A DNA stretch of 64,000 bases from Rhea pennata (taxonomy: Eukaryota > Chordata > Aves > Rheiformes > Rheidae): positions 64,612,422 to 64,676,421 of the forward strand of contig NC_084666.1 of the NCBI RefSeq assembly GCF_028389875.1. The letters are read 5' to 3'. The notes beneath the pieces are model-generated. The model saw only the letters and a list, made by a program, of their open reading frames with translations. It was not told the DNA's origin and searched no databases. Positions 51,901 through 61,014 of this stretch are shown one piece after another. The position numbers and the translations under genes are program-made. Numbering within the stretch: the first letter of the stretch is position 1; the number at the start of each line of letters is the position of its first letter.

Positions 51901-54900
51901 TAGACAGAGAAGATCAAGGAGAGAGAAAATAGGAAGAAAACTGACTCCCTTTCCCAGTACAAGAAAAAGTCTGTTACAAACACAGAGCACTGCTGAAATG
52001 CAGCTGAAGGGGACACAGACAGACAGTTCCCTTGTGCACATGATTCCCTGTACACGTTTTACCTTGCAGTAAGGAAAGTTCTGGTTAAGAACAAAGGGAG
52101 GGGGCAAATCTCTACACTTAAATGACACAAAGAATAACAAGTTTACGTCTACAAGGGAGCTGATAAGGCTTTCGCAAATTAAGAGGTACTTGGGGCATAA
52201 AATGAGCTGAGAGTACGTAAAGGAAATTCAAACGTTATCTACTTGAAGTAATGATGACTTCAGCTGGTCAGAATTCTAAAGATGCAATTCTTTTGCTTCA
52301 GGAAACCAGGAACTTCAAAACTGACTGCTGAGAAGCTGCAACAACCAACAGTTTTGGCAGAAACTCAATTTCCATGATTATCTCAGACACAGAATAAAAT
52401 AGTAAGCTTTCCCAACATGCTGGTAGAATGAAGGGGAAAGAATGGGGGAAGAAAAAAGAAATCAAGCAAGCAAGCAAAACAAGAAAAAAAAAAAAAAAGA
52501 AAAAAGAAAAAACTAGTCCAGTGGTTTCTCATGGAGAAAAACAAGAGCTCATCTTTCCAGAACAAGGGCTGAATTGCTCTTTTCCTTAGGTAAGCCTTGA
52601 AGTCACCTGTATAACTGATTTCCAACTGACTATCCCTCTATATGCCAGCAAGGTACTGTGACAGCATATAATGGCTAGTGTATATAAGTTAAAACCAACA
52701 CACTGATTGCTTTAAAAGCAGAGTGAGCTGCACTGCCAACAACAACAAAAAGCCCTTCTCAATTTATTGTGCACTTGTCTGGATCTAAAGTCTGCCAGCA
52801 AACATAATATATAAACCACATACTCAGTTACACAGATATTTCTAACTTTTTCCTACCCAAAAAGGAATAAAATAGTATTTAATATAACCTTGAAGTGTAA
52901 TGCTACAAATGTAGAGGAAAACTATTTTGCTTTAAAAAGGAAAAGGGCGTTATATTACACAGGAATTGCCATGAATTTTACAGTTGCTCACGCTAAAGCC
53001 ACCGCACACATGAATCTATGATTTATAGAAAACATTTTTTTTTCCTGTAGACTAGATAAAGATTACCTGATCAAGAGTATGTATAAAGAATATGATTAAG
53101 CACTCTAATTAAGAAAAAGAAAATACTAATTCCAGTATCATTTTCCAATGCCTGAGTGGACAAGGCTAATCTTAAAAAGAAAAAAAGTCTAGAAAGAAAA
53201 AATTCAAGCCCTCTAAATAGGAAGAAAAAGCTAGTTTCTGCTATAAAAATCAGAATTCATAGTTCATAACAGATGCAGCTGTAACACATCCTCTCAGAAA
53301 GGATGGCGCTCCTGCAGATTCTCTGCGGTCTCTTTCTTTTAGCTAAGTTCTGAAAGCATCTCTTAAGCTACTTGACCTGCATTCTTAGTCCTTCATTTCT
53401 GATCACTTCCAATTACTGATGTGAGACACTTTTTCCAGGGTGGGGAAGGGCACAAAGGTGGGAAGTAGCGCTCATTTGAGAATTGCTTGAATTTCAAGAG
53501 TGATTGCCCAAGAAGGTTAAACGCATCCTTTTCAAAGAGCCAAAAGCAGCGGCAGAAGAGTTGACAACTTCTACAGACATTCTGGACTCTTCCTGTTCAT
53601 TTGTCCCCAGCCGTTGCTGGAAGAGCTCAACACTGGTGTGGTCCACTTAATGGCTCAGTACCTCATGCCTATTGACAATGCATACACCCATACATGACAC
53701 CCAAGCATGCAACTTCCAAATTAGCTCTATCAAGAAATCCTTATCCATGCATCAGTGGTGCACAAAAACACACCGTACAGCATGAGAAGTGGGAATACAA
53801 GAAGTTTTCACACTTGTGAACAACCTACACTGCATATTGAAATGTTAATGTAGGTGCATGCTGTGCCTCCCAAACAAGTCTAGTCGGAAGGTACAGATAC
53901 TTCATTCTGCAAAACTGTGATACTAACACTGCAGCCATAAATACCTGAATTTTTGGAGAATTGTTTCTTATACTTGGTGTGGGTATACCTGAAATATATA
54001 TTTTTATTTCTTTATATGGCAGTAGCCACAGGCTAGGGCTTCACATTTCTAAACTCTTCAAAAAACAAAAAGAGACTTGCCCAACAGATTTACTGTCTAA
54101 TGAAGACTTGGCAAAACCTAAGCCAGACACACAAGCTAATTTATGTAAAAGAATGACTCCTAATTCTATGTTAAAGCCTTCTAGATTATTTTTTCTAATC
54201 TGAAAACAGGTTCTATAGAAAAAATTTGTCTCTACATTCTATGTACTTCACGTTCACCAGTTTATTTAGGAAGGCTTTTAAAATGATTACTTTTTACTAT
54301 GCTATCTTGGCAACGGACTGCTAATAATGAACAATTTGAATTTGTGCCCGCTGCAAATCCAGTAACTGGATACTATCAGGTGATCAGTGCAGTTCACAGA
54401 AGAGTTAGCGTATTCAGTTATTTTTCAGTTCAGTAACTTACTTTATTGTAAAACCACAATCACAATTTTAACTGCCTCCTACATTTACAGTCTCACCACA
54501 GCGAGAGCGTGCGAGCAGAGGTTGAAAATAAATGCACTTGAAAGAAATGCAACATTTCCACACCAATATTAATTGCTTCATGACCAGCTTTACTGTTGGT
54601 CTGTACATCTTTGCTTCATATGCCAAGTTTGCACCTGGATGAAGTCTTCAGTCAATTCCTCCCTTCCCATTAACTACCTAGAAGAGGTGTGTTTAAGGAG
54701 AAATACTCTTCAAGTCTCAGGTTGTTCTACAACAAACCATGAAAGTCTCTCTTAAATATACAATGTATCAACTAAAAAAGAAGGAAGCAGACTGTCTATT
54801 CCAGTTGAAGAAGTGCAAATATATGTTTTGTATTCCATAGCAATTGTCCACTCAGTGCCAGCTAGTTCTCAAAGTTAAATTTACCTGATCTTTACTCCAC

Positions 54901-57900
54901 ATATCAAACATTTCACTGATGTATAATGACAGTTGGAAAGCAGAAATTTCAAAAGTCTGTATGGCAGCACAAAGTTATTACCGATTCTCCACTACATAGT
55001 AGGAACCTAAAGGGAGGGGTGAGAGCTGCTGGGTTTAGGAGTACTCTGTATCAAAGGCTTCAGAGAGGAGTCAGAATAGCATCCCAGCACAGAAATACTG
55101 CAAGGAGATAAAAACGATGGAGGGGGTGAAAAGGAGGTGGGTGCATGCGTCCTTCTCTATTTTCAGGATGTTCTTAAGCCCTTTTCCATCTACAGTTTTG
55201 CTTTTGTTTTCATGACTGTAAAAAAATCTTTTAACTGAATGAAAACACACAGTATAAATAGCTGAAGGTCATAAAGATACTTTAGGAAGGGAAAGGTTAT
55301 CAGTAAATACTTTTGTTAATACCTGATCCAGAGGAACATGTTTCACTAAACCACTGACAACAGTCCTTGGGCTTGCTTCACCAACATCCACCTGTTCAAC
55401 ATACAGAGAATCTGCATCTGGGTGCTTTTCGGCAGTTATGATGCAGCCAACACGAAGATCTAGACGAGAAACATCTACAGGTTTCAAGTCACTACTTCCA
55501 GCAGCTGGTTGCTGTTTCTTTTCCTTCTTTTCACCTAATGAAGGAAGTTCAAGTTCAAAAAATAAACATAAAAAAACCTTAAATCATGTATATGACTGTT
55601 TCCTAGGGAAGATCATGCTACAATCTCAAAATGAAGTACAGATTCAGTATAAAATGTAGCTGAAGTGTAGAGAGTTAACATTTCCATTACTAGTTTCCAG
55701 AAAAGAATTACCTTACTTACTTACTTGCTGCTGCAAGTGAGATTGTTACTACAAGTAATGCTGCCTTAGAACAGACATATTTTTCTTGCTTGTAAAATGA
55801 AGTCATCTCGACTTTAAATGTAAATAATACACGTGGAAGTGACATACATGATTTTAAAAAGTACAACAAGCCTCATACTACTGTTTTAATAATTAGCAAT
55901 TACCAGTAAGCCCAACATTTCACCAGCAAATGGAAACTAGAAAGGCACAAGTCATCAGCTTACTAGCGCTTAACAACAGCTCCTGACTGCGGGCACTGCC
56001 AAATCACTGCAACTGCTGTATTATAGTTGCAAAGCAATCCTTCAAGATGACTGTAGCTAACATTCTTCACTTCACAAATACAGTAGTGTAGGAATATGCT
56101 CATAACTTAAGAGCTTCCACTGATGAGCAGTAAGTAATTATCCCATGGCAATGCAATGGATCCCTATCACCTATACAAACTGTATAGTATAAAACAGAAG
56201 TGAAGCAATATTTCTCGTATTTGGCTTATTTAGATATTCCTTTCAAGATTAGCTAATTAAACGATTTTGTATATAAGACTGCCATGTTTAAAAGGCATTC
56301 ATAATTTGTTTAATGAATAACAATTTCTAGAGGATTAAGATATATGTAACAGTGCTTACTTAAAATGAGTGTACTTTCTAATTTTTTTTCATCCAAGAAA
56401 GCTTACATATTAGGTAGCTAAAGTTAACTAAACTCTTGTCTTTAGGAAGCAGAAACAAAAGTGGACACAGCAGCCAATTTGAACGATTTACCATTATTTC
56501 AGTACAAGGTTGAAATTAAATTTTATGTTCAAAGATATATATTAAAAAGGCAGTATTTTTTTTAACACAAGCAACAGCTCTTCAAAAATATTTAAACTCA
56601 CGTATGATGAATAAGAAGTGTTAGCATTTATGACTGAGGTTTATTAATCTACAGTATAAAATAGGGATATACAATAATTGAAGAGAACCTGAACCAGAGG
56701 TTCAAAGTTACAGTACACTGAAAAAGATGAAATAGTTTATGACCTTGCATACATCTCCTTGGAAAAATCAAAGAATTACAGTGCCATATCACCATAATAT
56801 TCCAATTCTGAAAATCTGTACAAATCAATTCACAGCAAATCAATAATAATTTGCATAAGAGAATGACTTTAAGTTACCCGATATGAAACCGTACTTTTCT
56901 GCAAATATAACCAATTCTTATATATTTTCCTCTCTTAATCATGTTTAACTTCATTAAGTCAGGGTTAGCTTTAAAAAAAAAAAAATGCAATGTGTTAGAA
57001 AACCTAGATACCTTTCTCATACATTTCCTCCCTGTTGCCAGACCAGAGTATGCTATCCATCTATGTCATTTTGTCATTTTCGCAGTAATTCCTTTTATTC
57101 ACACAGTCTCATCAATGTTGATGCAGATGGATTTGATCAGACTGTCAAATTTCACTGCTTGTAAGAATTTTGCAGGAAAAAAAAAAAAGCAAAAGCAAAA
57201 AAGCATTTGCAGGATGCAGAAAACCAATTTAGCACTCTTCCTTTAGCGGTATGTTACGCTACCACTTAAAAAGTATGTTTCTGAGCTGGTCTTTAGGCTT
57301 TTGCTTGAACTATTTCCATGGCAGAAACAAAAAAATCCATTAAGTGAGATTCAGAACAGGGAGCTACCCAGTCAGCCAAAATACCTCTCAACAGAGGAGT
57401 TCCGCCACATTAAAGCAAATCTGGCAAGTATCCCACTTAAGTAAAAGTCTGCAGGTTACTTGATGGTCTTCATTAACTTCAAGTACTTCCAAGATTTTAG
57501 GACCTAGCATGTGATTCTTCCTACTTTGTTTCTATTAACTGTTTTTTTCTGTCCCCAGTATGACGTAAAAGCAGTTCCATAAATTAAATGCTGTAATTGT
57601 CAACTACAGCTAAGAAAACAGAAATACCTTTTTTTTCTGCTTTTTCCTTCTTTTTCTTTTCTTCATCTTCACCTTTAATTTGATCCTTGGGACCAGGAGA
57701 GGATGTGACTGCTGCAGGTTGTGAAACATCTTCCGAAAACAAAGCTGTAGAAATGGTTGTACCAGGAGGAACTGCAATTTGTTTTACTAAAATTAAAAAT
57801 ACAGAAATCAGAAGGGGCACTAAGACTTTGAAAAATACAACATTTTAAGTAGAAAGCACAGAAAACTTCGCTTAAAATACCTAAACAAATACAATTGCTG

Positions 57901-60900
57901 AGCAGTAAAGAGCAACACTACAAAACTACCTCAGAACCCAGTCTAGGTATGATTACTCTGATCAGTTAAGGACAATGCCTTTGATTATCCATTTTTTATA
58001 TGTAAAGGAATGCTAAGCACAAGAAAATGCATTTAAAAACCCTCTTTCTCTTGTTTATTCCAGTATCTAATATACTTTTTTAAACTCCTTATTTCTCATT
58101 TTTATTTGTCTGGCTTCAGTTTCTAGCCACAAGGTCTTGACATACTGTAAACTGTTCTGTAATTTTCTCTCTATGAAATCAGTATTATATTGCAGACAGA
58201 TCACTCCTCAGCTCTTCTTTCTGATTAGCTAATGAAACTGAGCTTGAATGATCTCATTCTAAGAAATTCTCTATAGCCATAAAATTGTATGTTGCTTTCT
58301 CACTTCCTTTCCCCAAATTCTCCACACTTTCTTTGTATTTCTTTTTAAATGGCTGACATAGAATTCTGGATACCATCTCAGTATCTACCTTACCAGGTTA
58401 AAGCATAAGAATTGCCTCCCTTCTACTTTCTACTCTTCAAATAATTTCATTAGTGCTTTTTCCCACAGCACTGTATCAGGAAGTCATCATCAATAACTGA
58501 CTGACAAATCCTTCTAGTGCTACTACTATATAGTTCCCCATTCTGCATGCTTTCTACAGCATTCTACATTCTTTTTAAACTTAAGTATTCCTTTCACCTA
58601 GATGCATACTTCTATATTAATTTTTTTTTTTTTTGCAAAAAAATCTGTCCGAACAGCAACCATCACCAAAAAAAGAACATAATTCTGTGTCATTGCATTA
58701 CCTTTTTAGCAGTTAGTATTTTGCCAGTCCTCTTACCCAGAGGACAGATTGGAATTACTCCCAAATCATTAATGTAAATGCTCATTTTTTATTTTATTTT
58801 TTTTTAATATAATCAACCCTTTGAAGCATTTCTGCCATGGGAGAAATACCTCTATTAAATCATGTTTCCTAATTAACAGCTACTTCCAAAATAAGAGCCA
58901 TCTATGTGCTCTGTAACTATTCTCTCAGAATAATTTTTAAATTAGAATATGGTATGCAATATTCTGTTTAGACTTCCAATGTAACCTCAAGTCACTTTTA
59001 GTAACTTTCCTGAAGAATTGAACTGAGTTTGTTCATACTTGTTCTCTTCAACACTAAACTTACTTGCATGAATTTTAATCTTATAAACAATTTTGATCTT
59101 TGAAATCTTGAGTCATTGCATCAATAACTACTTGCTTGCTGTTTTGCCTGATAGTTCCAAAGAGACTTTGTTTCTCAGATTTTTGATTTGATATTTCTGA
59201 TGTTCCGCATCAGAAACAAGGCAAATATTAATTTCCTTATTCTTCTATATAACATAATCCCATCTTGGAAAATCCACATGTATTGAGACTTCTCTCTCAA
59301 GCATAACACAGACTCTGTAAAATAGCTTATACCTATCAAAAATTACTGCAGATTAACAGACAATGGAAAAGCAGAAACTAACAGTCTAGTTTAGTGCTCA
59401 AAAGATTTATTCATACCCAGGAGAGAGGGGAGAAAAAGAGTTTTCTGCATTTATAAAATAGTGGTGCTTTTGAAGACTGAATGTATCGTTTTAACAGTGA
59501 AACGGTTAAGTTTGAATGCCAGCATCCACCTACACTGAATACTATCTTATTCAATTTAGTGTATTGACAGTGTAGGTAAAAATAATAATAGCTTTAGTGG
59601 GTAGAAGACACTTGTTGAAAATAAAGAAAACACACTGGATCTGAAACACTTCAGTTTCAGCTTTTAATATTTGCCTTTGAAATATGGAATTATATAATGA
59701 TGGTATGAGCTGAATAAAACTACACAGAGAAGTTCAAAGATGGCAAAGATGACATTGCCACAGATCTTCTAATAAGTCACCGGCCATTCATACTTTCAAC
59801 TGTGAATTGATTTTCCATAGGGATTTCAGTCTAGCTAGATGAAATATTTAGAGTGGCAAGAAGTGTTTACCACTCAGAAGTGTTTACCACTCAGCATTTT
59901 ATGGAGTATTATAAGGACTCACAGATACCAATTAAGTTTGGGGCTCAGTATGAAAGGCACTATACAAAAAAACACATAAGATCCATGTCTGATGCAAAGA
60001 TTTGGCATATATACCTGTCACACTTGCAGCTTACTAAAATGTTGGCAGTAACTCTGTAGGTGACTTTTCATAGGCATGGAATCTAGGAAAATCCAGAGTT
60101 TATAAGAGATGCCATGGAGTCATACAAAAAGACAAAGATCACGAAGAATTAAGATATCACAAAATATGATCAAAAGTGACAAAATCTATGTTGTGTGAGG
60201 ACAGGACTCTTTTCCCACCTCCATTTCGAATTTCTGCCTGAATTAGCTCCTGTTTCAGCCCTTCAATTTCTTTCTTCAGTTTAGCATTTTCTACACGGAG
60301 CTTCTTCTCTTCTCGGAGTGATGCCTGCAAGACTAGAGTTGATACTATATTAAAAAGGAGAGGCTACAATAAGAGTGGAAATACCAAGAAAGCTATTAAG
60401 GAAAAGCTTGGACATATTTACAATGGAGCACCCTAATTCACTGATACAGGCTGGTATAAAATATCAAAGCTGAAGGTACAATACGCTTTAGAGGCTCTCA
60501 CAGTAGCAAGCAGCAGTAACACACAGTCTCATAACCTCCTCAACTCCCTTTCTCCTGAAAGAAGGAATTGTGTCCTATCAAATTTCCATACTGTTTGTGT
60601 CAGTAACCCTTCTCTCATTCATACTCTTCTGCTTCAGGAAAGACTTCAAAACAAAAATAAAAGAAACAACCCCCCCCCCCCAACACACACACACAACAAA
60701 CACAAACCACAAGACAGTGAAGAGGTGCTACTATTACAAACTTTATTTTAGAAAACCTGAAACACACTTAAAAGGCTGACAGCACCAATGAAGTTGTCCA
60801 TGCTCTCATTTTTTCCTATGATCATTTGATGTTAACCATCTGGTTAGCACATTTATCATAATATGCAGAATTCCTTACTAGCTTTCTCCTTGAGCAGAGC

Positions 60901-60987
60901 CACTTGCTGCTTGAGGTATTCAATAACTTGATCTGCCTCTGCACCTTTCTGCTCCAATCTGTTCAACACCGCACTGTTGGCTGCCAT
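40998..60987 (-). CDS. AIMP1: AIMP1 (p43, EMAP-II precursor), complete coding region
   Basis: Minus-strand join of 60987-60879, 60332-60219, 57786-57628, 55534-55323, 49632-49464 and 41164-40998: 309 aa against 312 in human. Role: noncatalytic scaffold of the multi-aminoacyl-tRNA synthetase complex that binds tRNA and, in mammals, ArgRS; the C-terminal part is released as the EMAP-II cytokine. Seen in order: an N-terminal coiled coil with heptads (about residues 8-72, [11 protein letters not shown] to [10 protein letters not shown]), a Pro/Ser/Thr linker (76-115), a Lys-rich segment (about 117-136), then the EMAP-II/tRNA-binding OB-fold from about 145 ([11 protein letters not shown]) and the C-terminal EMAP-specific extension ending [10 protein letters not shown]. 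The ATG context is AAAGATGG, strong Kozak. All five introns are GT-AG and all phases fit. The donors GTATTA, GTATTT and GTGGGA are weak. The first, 5'-UTR exon is outside the window; in human AIMP1 is head-to-head with TBCK. Confidence 0.97.
42538..42580. repeat. Tandem duplication, 22 + 21 bp
   Basis: AAAGGAAAATGACAAAGTTTCT is followed immediately by a second copy lacking one T. The near identity suggests a recent local duplication. Confidence 0.85.
42900..42931. repeat. Poly-A tract (32 A)
   Basis: Uninterrupted run of 32 A inside the AIMP1 intron, followed by GCAGCAG. No retroposed body was identified upstream. Confidence 0.85.
43755..43794. repeat. Poly-A tract (17 A, G, 22 A)
   Basis: A-run interrupted by one G and followed by further A-rich sequence to about 43815, within the AIMP1 intron. 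Confidence 0.85.
44722..44752. repeat. TA dinucleotide repeat
   Basis: About 14 TA/AT units with one phase break. It is a likely length-polymorphic microsatellite and can form a cruciform. Confidence 0.85.
47887..48486 (+). mobile_element. CR1 LINE, 5'-truncated, younger copy
   Basis: Good match in order to the CR1 3' end: GCCAATGG..CTGGGCTGCATTAGGAAGAG, CTACTCAGCCCTGGGGAGGCCACAT, GTTCTGGGCTCCCCAGTACAAAAA, GACTGGAGCATCTGCCC, GGAACAGGTTGCCCAGAGAGG, TTGAGCAGGGGGGTTGGACTAG, GGTCCCTTCC, and a final double ATTCTGTG. The ORF2 remnant is interrupted by a stop near 48050, as expected for a dead copy. It sits antisense to AIMP1 within its largest intron. CR1 copies lack long target-site duplications and poly-A tails, consistent with what is seen. 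Confidence 0.95.
49464..49632 (-). CDS. AIMP1: AIMP1 coding exon (residues 199-255 partial)
   Basis: Begins ATGCAGAATCGG after CCCCCAAG and encodes [19 protein letters not shown] to ITFEGFP plus the first base of Gly, then a GTAAGC donor. It covers the second half of the OB-fold tRNA-binding domain, including the KPAKMRG strand typical of EMAP-II, Arc1p and Trbp111. It contains a GC-rich CACCAGGGGCGG segment. Confidence 0.97.
49633..55322 (-). other. AIMP1 intron (5.7 kb)
   Basis: AT-rich intron with an A-rich run near 52485-52515 and no recognised repeat family or nested gene. The 96-codon minus-strand frame at 51850-52140 has no homology I recognise and is treated as chance. Confidence 0.8.
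55323..55534 (-). CDS. AIMP1: AIMP1 coding exon (residues 128 partial-198)
   Basis: Encodes EKKEKKQQ, then [19 protein letters not shown], the start of the tRNA-binding OB fold, through [16 protein letters not shown] to KHVPLDQ. The Asp at residue 143 corresponds to the position at which mammalian p43 is cut to release EMAP-II; here it is followed by Leu. The donor is GTATTA. Confidence 0.97.
55535..57627 (-). other. AIMP1 intron (2.1 kb)
   Basis: No repeat family, RNA gene or nested exon was recognised. The acceptor is CCTTCATTAG. Confidence 0.8.
57628..57786 (-). CDS. AIMP1: AIMP1 coding exon, linker and Lys-rich segment (residues 75 partial-128 partial)
   Basis: Starts TA after AATTTTAG, completing Val75. 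It encodes a low-complexity Pro/Ser/Thr linker followed by [20 protein letters not shown], and ends with the first base of Gly128. The linker is the fastest-evolving part of the protein, while the basic segment is conserved in character and aids RNA binding. Both splice junctions fall in A/T-rich runs. Confidence 0.95.
57787..60218 (-). other. AIMP1 intron (2.4 kb)
   Basis: No nested gene was recognised. It contains a 17-bp tandem duplication (59861-59894) and T-rich runs near 58620-58634 and 58790-58805. Confidence 0.8.
59861..59894. repeat. Perfect 17-bp tandem duplication
   Basis: AAGTGTTTACCACTCAG occurs twice back to back without mismatch inside an AIMP1 intron, consistent with a recent slippage event. 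Confidence 0.85.
60219..60332 (-). CDS. AIMP1: AIMP1 coding exon, second half of coiled coil (residues 37 partial-75 partial)
   Basis: Encodes [37 protein letters not shown] plus split codons at each end. I chose the acceptor TCTAG at 60333-60334 because it gives Ile37-Leu-Gln as in mammals. The stronger-looking CAG 8 nt downstream would shift the frame. The donor is GTGGGA, weak at +3. Confidence 0.95.
60670..60694. repeat. C-run and CA microsatellite
   Basis: Twelve C followed by AA and several CA units, within the 546-bp intron between the first two AIMP1 coding exons. Confidence 0.8.
60879..60987 (-). CDS. AIMP1: AIMP1 first coding exon (residues 1-37 partial)
   Basis: Starts ATGGCAGCCAACAGTGCGG ([20 protein letters not shown]) and ends GAGAAAGCTA before a GTAAGG donor. 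It contains the leucine-zipper-like start of the coiled coil that contacts ArgRS in mammals. The exon continues upstream as 5' UTR, or as an alternative coding extension, to about 61012. Confidence 0.96.
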
Positions 60988-61012
60988 CTTTACCAGGAAA
61001 CGGGCTAAAAAC
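60988..61012 (-). other. Likely 5' UTR of AIMP1 coding exon 1, open in frame
   Basis: Between a candidate acceptor (TTTGTCTAG, AG at 61013-61014) and the start codon lie 25 bases with no stop in the AIMP1 frame, reading FLARFLVK before Met1. In human an annotated longer AIMP1 isoform has an N-terminal extension ending in a similar RLLAK before the usual Met. Whether the upstream exon supplies an ATG cannot be seen in this window. Confidence 0.5.
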
Positions 61013-61014
61013 CT

